A stretch of 64,000 nt of DNA from Symbiodinium microadriaticum. Taxonomy: Eukaryota > Sar > Dinophyceae > Suessiales > Symbiodiniaceae. Both the position numbers and the translations under genes were made by a program. Under the pieces are notes generated by a model. That model was given only the letters and a program-made list of their open reading frames with translations. It searched no databases and had not been told where the DNA came from. Shown here in pieces: positions 31,328-42,700 of the stretch. Position 1 is the stretch's first letter. Each line of letters starts with the position of its first letter. The stretch is taken from contig LSRX01000007.1 of NCBI GenBank assembly GCA_001939145.1, positions 93,605 to 157,604 of the forward strand, given 5' to 3'.

Positions 31328-32148
31328 CGAGCTATTTAGTATGACTTGGGGGATCTTGGCTTTCTTCTCGGATACCCGGAACCCTAAGCTCAAGCGCCGC
31401 ACAGGTTTCCTCCAAAAATCCGACTTCAAAATCTCCACCCTAAACCCTAAGCTCGATCCAAGTTGCAGCAACCCTTGAACTTCTCGGTGTACTCGACTGC
31501 CTCTGACAGTCTCTGGAAAGATCTCCTGGCGGCTTCAGGTCGAAGGTTGTTGGGCTTAGGGTTGCAGCGTCTTGCAGGCTGAAGCAAGTGCCTACAGAGA
31601 AGAACTTAGCGACTGACCCCCATATATAGCCCCGATACAAGTATACATGTGCCCCAAAACCTTGTTCAATTCATTGGGGCCCTAAACCCTAAACCCTAGG
31701 CCGCTGCTTAGATGAGGAGAACCTCCTGGATCGCCCCACCACACAAGTTTTGGAATTTTTGTTGCACCCGGCCTCTGCAGAAAGTTGGCACCGTCCTTGC
31801 AGGTGAGTGGGGTGGTTGGAAAGTAAACCATAGATGTCTCTAAACCCTTCTAAGCTCTAACTTCGTCAACACACACACACACACCTACAATCTGTGATTC
31901 AGGGCCCTTATTGCAGGCGCTCGCTGGGGGTCCCAGTTGTAATCACGTAAAGACCTTCGGCCCAGAATCATCAACTTAGGCCGAGATGCCGGCGGGCAAA
32001 TGCTGATGGCTCCGGTGCCAATGCTGTTGGCAACTGGAGAGGACGACCTCGTAGTTATTTTCAGGCCCGTAAGCCCTCAAACCTAAACCCTAAACCCCTT
32101 TTGCTACTGGACTCCTGTCTAGCCAGACTACAGGGTATGACATCAATC

Positions 32149-32240
32149 TAGGGGCCTTTCCATTTAGAAAAGTGCTGCTATACTCAAAAAGGAAGGAGCC
32201 CCAACATGGTATTGATAATTATTTAGGACCCTCGATCTTA
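32149..32240. mobile_element. Degenerate family C-like element
   Basis: CTAGGGGCCTTTCCATTTAG at the left; TTGATAATTATTTAGGACCC at the right is roughly complementary. Identity is weak. Confidence 0.35.
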
Positions 32241-32349
32241 AAGGGGCTTTTATATGAGGAGTCTCGGGATGCCAATTGACAACTCGCAGTTTCATGCCTC
32301 AGGGCGCCCGTGTGAAATCAAGACTCCGTGATACCATGACAAAGCAAGG

Positions 32350-32455
32350 AATGTAGGTGCCTTAATCATTTGAATGGGGTTTGGGCTCCTTTGTCACATA
32401 GTCACAATAAGGAGACCTGAGGAATAATAGTGGTAATGATTTAGGCCTCAGTAGT
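32350..32455. mobile_element. MITE-like element, family C, copy 1
   Basis: GTAGGTGCCTTAATCATTTG and AATGGGGTTTGGG match the left end at 49923; the right end TAATGATTTAGGCCTCAG is the complementary terminus. The loop contains ATAAGGAGACC. Confidence 0.6.
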
Positions 32456-34041
32456 ACCAGGGTGAACCACTTAAGCTTTTTCTTGGTTGGGACACGTCTC
32501 CTGAACAAAGGCTTACGAGCGTAGGGTATGGTGCAGACTCGTAGATGTTTCAAGGCTCACGGTTTAGGATTGTTGGGCCTGCAACCATGCAGAAGAAAGG
32601 CAGGAAACAGCTTCAGTGGGCCGCTCGCTGTCTTACACGATGCTAAACGGACAGGTTGATTGCCGGCGGGAGGCAACCGTGCAAGAACTAGGTAACTAGG
32701 CCAAGCCTTTCCATGTAGCTACGACACGAACTCGATCCATGAACTGCCTAAACCCTAAACCCTATATTAATGAAATTTAGTAAACTGGGAAGTGCGATTA
32801 CGCCACACATCACCCAGCCCAGGGAGGGACCCACGGCCCAGTCATGGGGATATCCGATAGCCAGAAAGTCCATGCCCCGAGCCCATGCACCCCATCAACC
32901 ACGAACCCCAAACCACAAACCCAAAAGTCCCCGACAAACCGCAAACTGCTTGTATCGGTTTAGAAGAGTCGAATCGGGCTTTCGAGTAAGTGCGGCTCTA
33001 CAGTTTATCTTCGTCTAGAAAATTCTCTCTCAATCACCTAGACCTTCAAGGTCTGAACCTACACATCAGTGCTGAAGGGACTAGAGGACTTAGCAAGTGT
33101 GATTATCATTGCCGTAAGTAACTTGCAATGAAAGTTGCTTGAAAACTGAAAAGTACTTGCACCAATCATCATACTCACACCTGCCAATGAACCCTCCAAG
33201 TACTACCACACACTCCAACATCTGCAACTCTCGCATCCGAGTTGCACTGTGGATGGCCGCTGTGCAGGAGGTGACGTGAGGGGAGGCGTCATGACTAAGT
33301 GGAGCATTCGGCGACTCATTGTTTTACGGGTTTAGGTTTTGAGGATTTGGGGGTTTAGGGTTTAAGGCTTTTCAGATTTTGGGATTGGCTATGCAAGACA
33401 TGAAGCTCTTCCTTGGATCCCGCACAGAAGGGCTCACAGCCCCCTGCAGGTCCGACTTAAGGTCAATGACTCGGCAACCACTGTGAAGCACGGCTCGTAG
33501 CACGTCTCAGTCTCTGGGACTTGGGGGTTGGGGCTTCTATTCGTGGGCAGAAGATGAAGACTATCATAATACAAGCAACAAAAACGCGAATTCTAAGGAA
33601 CACCCAGATGCGGGGCGTGGAAGGCGTCGAAGGACCTGGTGACGGCCGGCTGGAGACCGGCGTTCCCTCGAGGCTTCTTGGATTCTTGCATTTGGGTTTT
33701 TTAAGGTTCTTAAGTGTTAGAAATCGTAGGGTTTTGGTCCTTTGGTTTTAGGGAGGTTAGGATTCTTGGGGCGGGCCTAAACCAAAACCAAAAAGCCCCC
33801 CTAAGCCCAACCCTCAAACGCCAAGCCCTAAACCCTAAGCCCTGCAAGCCCTCGAACAGCGGAGCCCGTAAGCCTGAGACAAGAAGACCCGAAACCAGAA
33901 GCCCAACTTTATACAACCAAACTGTTGCAAACCCCCAAAGCCATGTCATAAATTCTCAAACCTTACCCTTTTTCCTTGTACTCCAAACACCCAAAGAGTA
34001 AGGGAAAACACGGAATCAATCTTGGGTTCTAGAGTTCGAGA

Positions 34042-34492
34042 TCAGAGCTTTGTTTTAGGGTTCAGGGTCTTAAGATTTTCGGGTTTAGGAGGATCCTGAC
34101 ACGCTCCATGCGAGGCAGGCTCAGGGAGGACCCTGCGTTCAAGCAACTGCAATGCAAAATTCCGATTAGTCTGAGGACGGCACAAGGGTCGGTGTGGGCA
34201 CCACAGATCGGCCCCCAGGGAGCAAGCCTGGTAATATGCTGCGTTTTCTCATGGCATTTACTGGAAACTTCTGCAGACTTACCTTAGTGAAAGCGCAATA
34301 CATTTGAAACCATGTTTTCAACCCGGAACTAAGACTTCTGCAAGTGGCTACCTCTTCTGAGCACTCCTGGACCGGGCCCAGTTTATTGGCCCCTCTGCCC
34401 GGCCTCGGGTTACCTTTTTTCTCCCCACGACGGTCTGAATGGCATCTGTTCACCCTAGGCCCTAGTATGGACCGTTCTTTCCGCCTAAAACC
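34042..34492 (-). CDS. Candidate two-exon gene fragment, function unknown
   Basis: Reading the minus strand, an open frame entering at 34492 ends at an AAG codon immediately followed by GTAAGT (34282-34277), an ideal 5' splice site. A pyrimidine-poor but well-formed acceptor, TTTTGCATTGCAG, ends at 34147. Removing these 136 bases joins the frame in phase 0 to a second segment that stays open for 34 codons to TGA at 34044-34042. The first exon is Lys/Arg/Gly-rich and has no in-frame ATG near its start, so an upstream exon would be needed. No homology is recognised. The last codons lie in telomere-like DNA, which weakens the case. Confidence 0.25.
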
Positions 34493-35040
34493 TCACTCTC
34501 ACTATCTATTAAATCTATTACATACCATAGTTTGTTTCGAACGCGCAAGTTCCGATCTGGGAACGGTCAGCACCAGCCATTGTGGAGGTGGGCGGTATGG
34601 AACAGAAGCAAACAAAAGTAACCTAAGCAGGAAATATCAAAGAGAGGATTGCTTGGCCGAAATGATATAATTAGGCTGGCGGCTGGCAAGGACCGATCGT
34701 TGGCTCCTCAAGAAACAGCAAGACTAAGAGTCGCAAACCGCACGCTCATCATCACGAAAACTCCTCGTCAAACAAAAAAAAACGTAAGTGGTATCCACAT
34801 TGTGAGTGGAACGTGGCAGCGATGCTTCGAGTCAAAGCCAGCTTCAATGGAGCAGCAGTTGCAGCAGAAGGGAACATGTTGTAACGGCGAGGATACAAAG
34901 GCCGACCCCCCAACGGCCCGTGAGAACAAACTTTAACAGCAGGAAACACCATATCCAGACTTGAAGTCGATAAGCCAGCGTGAAATGGAGGGGCCAATCC
35001 ATAGCAAAAAGAAAGAAACTAACGAAGACGGGGCTCGCTG
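34493..35040. other. Telomere-free island beside the candidate gene
   Basis: Frames overlap on both strands, including 34649-34936 (plus, 95) and 34752-34997 (minus, 81). In another minus frame an ATG near 35002 opens about 52 hydrophobic codons, Leu/Val/Trp-rich. Any of these might be exons; none is recognisable. Confidence 0.25.
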
Positions 35041-35497
35041 CTGTGCTCGGGTCTTACATACCATAGTTTACCATACTATATCGTACTTTTAGCGCCGTTC
35101 TGGTTTATCGTCATCGTCCCGAGTCACTCGGGGAGTGGGTCTGTTGAGCCTGTTGCTCCTTAAACCTGAGACTGGCACGTTGGCCACAACAGCAAGCTGG
35201 GTTTAGGAGGGCTTAGGGGTTTAGGGCTTAGAGTTCAAGGAAACCTACATACCCTTCACCTCAAACGAACTGCTACAGGCACAGCTCGTCGCCCCGATAA
35301 TGCCATACTGACAATCAGAGTTCCTGTCGAGGCATCTGTTTTACTCGTCGTTTACTAAGTGTATTTTTGAATGGAGGCTCTGAAACCTTTTTTTGAGGAG
35401 GGGCCTACAATACACATGCCTTCATGCCCAACCTGCTTGCACTTCACCTTAACATCTTTTGTGCAGCGCCTCTGAACCTGCAAACCCTATAAACCCG

Positions 35498-35577
35498 TAG
35501 GACCTATAAACCCTAAGCTGCAGCCCCTAGAACCCTAAACCTCTAGGACCTATAAGCCCCAAACTACAGCCCCTAGA
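35498..35577 (+). repeat. 46 bp tandem duplication
   Basis: TAGGACCTATAAACCCTAAG at 35498 and TAGGACCTATAAGCCCCAAA at 35544, each continuing CTGCAGCCCCTAGA / CTACAGCCCCTAGA. Confidence 0.75.
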
Positions 35578-35681
35578 GTTGCCAGGCGGCTGAAGAGCAC
35601 GTCAGCGGCAGGGCCGGCATTGGTGGCCTGCCAGGCTCGGAACCTCAGGGCGGCCGAAAGCAACCCAATGTTTGTTTATGT

Positions 35682-35716
35682 ATAAGGGCCTTCATAATTA
35701 GAATAGGGTTTAGGGG
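35682..35716. mobile_element. Truncated family C left end running into telomeric DNA
   Basis: GGGCCTTCATAATTAGAATA followed by GGGTTTAGGGGTTAGGG. The first 26 bases equal the left end of the complete copy 65 bp downstream; the rest of the element is missing and telomeric sequence takes its place. Confidence 0.65.
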
Positions 35717-35746
35717 TTAGGGTCTGAAAGAAGCATTGATACTAAT

Positions 35747-35852
35747 GTAGGGGCCTTCATAATTAGAATAGGGTTTTGGGGGGGGTTCCTTATTGTAATT
35801 ATAGTATATGATCTTCCCCAGAACCTATTCGTAATTAATAACGCCCCTATGC
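35747..35852. mobile_element. MITE-like element, family C, copy 2
   Basis: TAGGGGCCTTCATAATTAGA at the left; the right end ATTAATAACGCCCCTATGC is its imperfect complement. Arms of about 34 bases end in a G-run or a CCCCAGAAC block. Confidence 0.75.
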
Positions 35853-35884
35853 TATGCTGTCGGCTTAGGGGTTTGGGGGTTAAG

Positions 35885-35965
35885 GGTTTAGGGCCAGGGT
35901 ATAGGGTATGGTTTAGAGTTGGGGTTTAGGGTTTAGGGTATAGGGTACGGTTTAGAGTGTTGGGG
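35885..35965 (+). repeat. Telomeric tract with ~47 bp duplicated unit
   Basis: GGGTATAGGGTATGGTTTAG and GGGTATAGGGTACGGTTTAG, each followed by AGT-TTGGGGT, separated by TTTAGGGTTTAGG. Confidence 0.75.
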
Positions 35966-37351
35966 TGTGGGCTGCTGAGACTACGAGTAACTTGGTGCGA
36001 GGAATACTAGTTACCATACTTGTGGGTTCAGGAAAAACTCTTGTTGGTGTTCTTGCTTTCTTGTTACCTGTGTTCACAAGGGGCTCAACTGCCGCCCACT
36101 CGTCTTCTTACCAGTTTCAGTATTCGGTGTTCGCTTAGATTAGACACCTTAGTTAGTGTCCTTGTCGCTGAACTGTTGCTATGTACTTTGTTTTTGGTCA
36201 CCAGATGCCGTGATCATGGTAGTACGACACCCACCCTCACATTAACGTCAAGCATCCTTGCAGCATGCTACTGGGCTCGACTGGCTTTGGATGGATTGCA
36301 AGGCTTCCAATCACTGCCTGGACATATGGCTTGCACGGGATTTCTCGGTCACTGTAGGCCTCCTTTAAATTAGAGGGTTCTATAAAGGACGGCCATAGGG
36401 CATCTATGAAGGTAACTATAGGGGATCTGGCCCTAGCACAAGCATTTTCCTGGCTCTGCCCTGTTCGTCTTCAAGCAGAGGCCTGCCTGCTTAGAATAGG
36501 GTTTAGGGTTTCGGGTCTTGGGTTTTAAGGTTTGGGGTTTAGGGCTTGCTCTGTAGAGGGTGGCATTGGTCGGGTTTTCATAGGGTTCTGTATGGTGTTT
36601 TCTGAGGAGTATGTCTTATATGTACCATTATTCAAATTGGGTCTTGAGGAGCTGTAAGCGCATAGGGTCCTAGGCCGGCAACGCAACGCACCTTATCCAA
36701 AAGACAGCCCTTCGCCATCAATGCCCAAAACAAATGGATGAAGGGTCCAAGTAGTAAGAAGTAAGGACAGAAACTCCTGGACAGGTAACTCGGCTTCACC
36801 GACTATCCAGTCTACGGCTTGCAGACAGACCAGGCGGCAAAACCCTAAACCCTGGATTGGAATGCCCTGGCGAACGATCGAACTCCGCATAGCTTGGGAA
36901 CTCCCAAACCAAAACATCGTCACGAAGACATCCCCCCTGGTTCATGTAACCATATGTATAGGGGATTCGCGGCAAGTTCTCCCACAAGAGTTCTACCCTA
37001 AGTTTGAAGCCTTTACGATTCGTGATTCAATATGTAGGAGTCTGAGGTTTAGGGTCTGGAATTGAAGCTTCGGCGTTTACGGTTTGGGGTTTAGGGATTA
37101 TAGGTTTCAGGGTTGTAAAGCGTGTCTCCACTGCTGTTCAAAATCCCTAAGGGTGCGTGTACGTAGTAGATAGTTTGCCCTAGCAATAGGTTTCTGCAGA
37201 CGTACTTTACTTTACATTATCTAGGTACATATAGGCCCTTAAAGCCCATGATAGCCTTTTCGTACGATTTAGCAGAGCAAAGCGATGGATACTGGTCAGC
37301 AATCAACCAGGCAAGGAGAAATCTCAGTAGCAGTAGCAAAAGTAATTCCAG
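35966..37351. other. Non-coding or unrecognised
   Basis: A 117-residue plus frame (36020-36373) looks signal-peptide-like at its start, but that start is TTG, with no upstream ATG. Telomeric units lie at 36498-36545, 36838-36852 and 37070-37100. Confidence 0.35.
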
Positions 37352-37352
37352 C

Positions 37353-37400
<48 letters not shown>
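37352..37400. repeat. CAA microsatellite, about 16 units
   Basis: Uninterrupted CAA from 37352; poly-Thr or poly-Val frames follow from it. Confidence 0.95.
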
Positions 37401-37401
<1 letters not shown>

Positions 37402-37497
37402 CTACCAATACTTAGTGGTGCATTCCGGGCATCCTTCGGGATCAGAGAGCCCCCGACTTGGCCAGGCTTCAAGCAGGTACTTCCGAAGCCCTGAACC

Positions 37498-37582
37498 ACC
37501 CTAAACCCCCTAAAACCCTAAACCCCCTAAACCCTAAACCCCCTAAACTCTAAACCCCAAACCCCCTAAACCCTAAACCCTA
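37498..37582 (-). repeat. Telomeric array (CCCTAAA strand) with C-expanded units
   Basis: CCCTAAACC and CCCCCTAAACC alternate: units of 7 and 8-9 bases give a recurring 15-16 bp pattern. Confidence 0.9.
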
Positions 37583-38934
37583 CTCCTGGCCGCCGAGCCA
37601 CAAGCGAGACCTCTCGGGCAGCGGCTCGGCACGTTTGGCGATCCGAGGCGTTTCCTTTGCTGTCAAGACGACTGGGAGCAAAATCGTGAAGCTCGTAGGA
37701 CTCATAGGGTCTAGGTTGTTTGTTTAGGGTTTCCGGTTTCAGTTTTTTTGTTTAGGGTTTGGGGTTTTGTTGTTTGTTTAGGGTTTCGTTATAGATTGCT
37801 TGTTTAGGTTTGAGAGTTCAGGTTTTTTGATTTTGAACTAGTTGTCTGCAGGCCCGAAGGTCTCGAGAGGCATCCGATACCAGGACAGTTAGCCACATTA
37901 GGCCTAACCGGGGGAAAACACGCACGCAGGGTTTACGGCGTAGGGTTTAGGATTTAGGGTTTAGGGACTAAGGAACTGCTTACTGAAGCCCGACATGCCC
38001 TCTTACCCAGTATCATCGTTGCTCACTGCCCATGTATAAACCACAGTCCGTGAGCATGCCCGTTAAAACCCCAGCCATTATAGACTCCAGGCCCTACGCC
38101 TGGCGATGTACGTAGATCCCAAACCATTATAGACGTTAAACCCCTAAACCGGGATGCCAGGAATATCAACCCCGACCATTGTAGACCCTAAGCCCGACAA
38201 GCCCGCACCCGCTCCAAAAAAGGGCAGTGAGAACACTATCTTCAGGGGTTTAGGGTTTAGGCCCCAAGCGCAAAGCAGTACTCTGCCCAGTCAGCAACTC
38301 GCTGGTTCTTCGTAGGGAATGGGCTCTAGGGGCGACTACGAGGCGCTATCATGATCTATCATGGGGGTCCATTCCTCCATCAAAATAAGAACCAGGGAGA
38401 TAAGAGGCTTCAGCTCGAGTCACCAGCAGCGTTCCGACACTGCCGGGCCTGAGGGCCTGGGGTTTGAGGGGGTGTACCTTAAGCTACCCTAATCTACTTT
38501 TCTGTAGCTTCTGTATTATAAACCCTAATACGGAATTTATAGGGACCCTTCAAAAAAGTAGGTTTTGGTAGGTGAGGGTAGGGTTTATAGGGCAGAGGAA
38601 CCTTAACGTGCAGGAGCGCCACACGCCCTAAATCAGACAGCCCAACACAGGCAGCCCTCAACCTTACAAACCTAGACCCTAAACCCAAAGCCTGAAATCG
38701 AATATGGGGCTGAACAACTTGTAATTCTATTCCTTGAGGTTCCTTTTGTATAGTCATGTCGTATAGTATATACCCCAAAACCCTATCTGGTCATTGAGGC
38801 CCCCCCATCTACACCGCTCTAAATGCGCAAGGCAGCCGGGAGCTGCAAAGGCGCAACACGAGATGATCCTGAGCTGCAAGACTGGTCGTGTAAGATTTGA
38901 GCTCCATCAGACGCCTTTGAACATCTAATTCAGG
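37583..38934. other. Non-coding; TTGTTTAGGGTTT repeats and CCATTATAGAC repeats
   Basis: Four TTGTTTAGGGTTT-like units lie at 37717-37810. CCATTATAGAC or CCATTGTAGAC occurs at about 38076, 38132 and 38176, each followed by telomere-like CCCTAAGCC. No gene recognised. Confidence 0.45.
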
Positions 38935-39015
38935 CGGGTTTAGGGGTTACCATAACTGTAATTAGGACCCGTAAAATCGTATTGGTTTTTTCTTACGCCC
39001 CTATATTACTGGAAA
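38935..39015. mobile_element. Degenerate family C-like element
   Basis: GTTACCATAACTGTAATTAG on the left and TTCTTACGCCCCTATATT on the right; the latter resembles the right terminus at 35852. Confidence 0.35.
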
Positions 39016-41373
39016 TTCGTAATTTAGGGCTTACGTTGCCGGAATCTCAATTGAGATGTTGGTAACTGCGACGCAAGCTTGGGCTGCAAGGGCTTATAAC
39101 GTTTGGGGTATAGGACTCAGGGTTTTGAGGACTTATAGGGTTAGGGTTTGGGTTAGGGACTTAGGATGTCGGGTTTTGAAGGCGTTGGATAAAGCCTCTA
39201 CGCTCCAACCTCTTGCTGTGAGGATTTCTGGGCCTTATCCTGGAGGTGAGTTCCCGTAGCCAAACAGTCCTGCATGGGTAGTCTGAACCGGGTTTCCTTT
39301 ACCACGGTTCCTACTTCGATAGCGAGTTCATCATGATGTAAGTCCTACGTCCACAGCAGAGCTGTCTGTTATGTCGATCCGGATGCGGAGTCGGGATGCG
39401 GAATCATATCACAGGGCGACTACAATCCCGGTTGCCGAGGAATCTTAAGGTTGCCGATACTTCATAGCATCTTGTTGGAATGTGGACGTGCAGACACTAG
39501 GGCGCCCTCAAGGGACTGATTACAACGACCCTTAGCGCTGCACTCCACGTCCGAAAACCCCTTTCGCAAACCCTATACACCCTAAAACCCCAACCCTCAA
39601 AACCCTGTAAACATTACATCTCAAATTTCAAGGCCCTCTAAAGACTAAATCCCTAATTTCAAGAACCTCTAGACACTAGACTTCCTGCGAAAAACCCATC
39701 ATGTACGGCAGCAGCCAAGGAACGCGGTGTTTCTGGTAGCGAACTTGGAGCCATGGCAGACTCTGCAAAGTCGTGGGTTTGTTTCTGGTCGGTGTTTTTC
39801 CCTCCTACGGTGTAGGGTTTAGGGTTTGGTATTCCCTGCCAGAACCCTAAACACTGCATTTTAAAGGAACTATATCAGAAATCATAATTTGTAGGGAAGG
39901 CTGAAAATGCAGGTCTCCAGGTGACTTGTAAACTTCGGGGTCAGATTTGAAGCCGCAGCTTTGCAAAACACGCAGAGTTGGCAAGACACGAGCTCGGCAT
40001 GCTCGGAGTTTGATGAAAGTCTGCCACGTGCTTTGATGTCCCGTGATGTCAGGCTTAGGAGCCTCACCAGCCACAAAAACCAACAAAACCCGAACCACCA
40101 CAACCCGCTAAGCCCACAAAAAGCTGCCGGGATGGGTCCCCCGAAACCCACCAGAAGCTGCAAAGCGGACACCCGCTTAAGGGCTTATAAGGTCTATTGC
40201 GTTTGCAAGGTTCAGGATCGAGAGCCCAAGGGGTTAGGGGGTTTAGGATTTAGGGATGTTTACGGTTTCAGCACTCACGCTCGGACATGCCTGTTCGGGT
40301 TTGGGATTTAGGGTTTAGGGATTCGGATTTAGGGATTAGGGTCTACTCTCGCACAAGGCAGGCAAGGCTCCACATAGTTCAAGGGATTAGAGATTAGGTC
40401 CCCGGAAGAGCCTTTTAGCAGGAGTACGAACGATTCTTCGAAATAGCCTATGCGCGTCTCACAACTTATCCTATAGTTATTGGTCGGTATCTAGGCCCCT
40501 GCATTATGCTGTGAAGTGCACCTTTTTTGGCCTGCCCAGTCCAATCATTCACGTCATCAGTGGCCCTGCAGCGCGTAGGTGTGGCCCCGGTTCTGCCCGA
40601 AGGCGGCCTGCAGCAATGCTATCATAGTAACAGAAACAGCAATACTAAATGATATAGATAATAGTAATACTGGAAGAAATATAATAGTTGTCACAGTGAC
40701 CGTCAAAGTCACAGGCCCAGTAACACCAGCACTAGCAGTTACTAGCAATCACCATAATAACTTTCAGCATGTGATTTCCGACAAGTATAACTGTATAGTA
40801 TAGCAGCTTTGCAGCAGCGGCAGTCGTCATCGCCGCCGTCGCCGAAGCCGATTCCCAGATTCACAGCATGTACTTCGGACGATAGCTTTTATCTGCATGG
40901 GCATTGAACTCATTTTTCGATAGGACGCCTTTGAGTGGCACGAAGCTCAGGCTTGAACATGACGGGTCTTCGAGTTGTCAAAGGCCCCTGCTCTTGGACG
41001 TTCCTTTGAAGGACATCTTTTTTGCGCATTGCCCGGCCTTGACTGTCAAATGTTGGCTACTTTGAAATCGGCTTAGGGAATACAGTGGGTTTAGGGTTTA
41101 GGGCCAGGTTAAGACCGATGCATTGAAACCTAATCGCTTGAAGCGTCGGCAGTCAAAAGGGACCTGATGATTGTCCTCCGGCGTACGAACATGACCTACA
41201 CGCGGAATTACAACAACACCATGGACCTGCATTGAAAATTATGATCTCAATCAACATTCCACCGGTCGCGTACGCACAGGGGGATGTCTGGATTGGCAAG
41301 ATCTTCGTCATCTCAGGGACGGTGTGGGGGTGTGGCGGATGTTTAGGCTTTACACAGGCCTGTATGTGCAGGT
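39016..41373. other. Non-coding or unrecognised
   Basis: G-strand telomere units lie at 39100-39170 and 40225-40345, with C-strand units at 39545-39610. A direct repeat AATTTCAAG lies at 39625 and 39656. Bases 40610-40800 are rich in AGTAATA and CAGTAAC steps; their 74-residue Thr/Val/Asn frame is low complexity. The motif CACTCACGCTCGGACATGCC at 40270 belongs to a dispersed set. Confidence 0.4.
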
Positions 41374-41407
41374 GAGTGTGTGTATATATATATATATATA
41401 CATATAG
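41374..41407. repeat. GT / TA microsatellite
   Basis: GTGAGTGTGTGTATATATAT and further TA units. Confidence 0.9.
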
Positions 41408-41461
41408 ATCCTTTAACCTTCCAGTAGCCGAACATCCGTGAACATCCGTCAATGAAGAGGG

Positions 41462-41560
41462 TGGTGCCTTAATGATTGGAATAGGATTTTGTACGGGTTC
41501 TATACTGCAGATATAATATATGTACTTTAAAGAACCCCAAGGATGGCGCTAGTAATTTTC
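41462..41560. mobile_element. Family C-like fragment
   Basis: GTGCCTTAATGATTGGAATA and GGATTTTG match the left end at 49923; ATATAATATATG follows as in other copies. The right terminus is missing or unrecognisable. Confidence 0.5.
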
Positions 41561-42312
41561 AGATCTCGATACTATACCATTGCTATACAGGCTAGCAAAA
41601 TATGCAAACAAGACCTCGGGTCCGGGGTTGGGGTGTCGCAGTACAGTCCTTGGCAATTATGGAGGTCCCTACATTAGACCTTCAACCCTGGTGTCGATAA
41701 CCAGACCGAACTCAGCTAAGCTAGAAAGCATCAGGCAAGCACCAGGGCATAAATTAATAAAGGGAAGACATCGAGTGTCTTCCTAAGGATCCCCTCGGGG
41801 GATGGGAAAAACGTGCCGTGCACAGGACATCGGTTCTTGGGGCTTACGAGCTTGAGTGCAGGGGCTTCTGGCTCTCGGGCTAGATGGGGTTTAAGAGCTT
41901 GGGGATTTCGGGTGCAGGGGTTTTGGGTGATTGCCGAAATTTCGGGCAGCAAAGGCGACCTGCAGCACTCCATTGAAGCCTGATAGATCCCATGAAAGGC
42001 CCAATACAGAGCCCTTTTAGTTCCCTTCAAAGGCACACTTTAGAATCGAACCCTGCCAAGATAGTTGAAACCCAAATCAGTGTCCCAACATCCGCCACTA
42101 AACCATCAGGCCCTGAAAAGCCTTGTGTTCCCGTCGCAGCGTTAAAGCAAGCATGTTCCCAATATGTGCGAACGACGTAAAGCCTCAACTTAGACCTTCA
42201 AGCCCTTACCCCCTTCCTGAACCCTCCAGAAACCTACCGTTTTACGGACATATACAAAGAAATCCAAAACGACCTGAACAGGTTTTAGTCCTGGAGGTCT
42301 CCGGTATAAATA
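41561..42312. other. Non-coding or unrecognised
   Basis: A 101-residue minus frame (41731-42036) and small plus frames. Few telomeric units. No domain recognised. Confidence 0.35.
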
Positions 42313-42553
42313 TAACAACAACAACAACAACAACACCAGCATCAGCAGCAACAACAACAACAACAACCACCACAACCACAACCACAACGGCAACAGCAAC
42401 GGCAACAGCAACACCAACACAACCACCACCAACAACAACAACAACCACCGCTGTTTACAATCATTACTACTACTTCTACTCCTCCTCCTGCTGCTGCTGC
42501 TACGACTACTACTCCGACTTCTACTGCTACTACTACTACTACTACTACTCCTC

Positions 42554-42624
<71 letters not shown>

Positions 42625-42657
42625 GCTACTACTACTACTACTACTACTACTACGACG

Positions 42658-42689
<32 letters not shown>

Positions 42690-42700
42690 CACTACTTCTC
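42313..42700. repeat. Large composite CAA / CAACGG / ACT / CTG microsatellite
   Basis: CAA repeats (42313-42440) with CAC and CGG variants pass, after ACCGCTGTTTACAATCATT, into ACT repeats. These are broken twice by CCTCCTCCTGCTGCTG blocks, the second with about ten CTG, and end in ACC repeats. All six frames are wholly or partly open (up to 194 residues) as poly-Thr, poly-Tyr, poly-Ser or poly-Val, so no frame is favoured as coding. Confidence 0.95.

Larger units (their letters stand above)
31328..34040. other. Non-coding with two family C relatives
   Basis: Apart from the elements at 32149-32240 and 32350-32455, the region holds short C-strand telomeric tracts (31679-31700, 32082-32095, 32748-32765) and a CA tract at 31869-31884. 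No gene recognised. Confidence 0.4.

Noticed and set aside
36020..36373. Secreted protein with signal peptide
   Set aside because: The hydrophobic N terminus begins at a TTG with no in-frame ATG upstream, and nothing downstream is recognisable.
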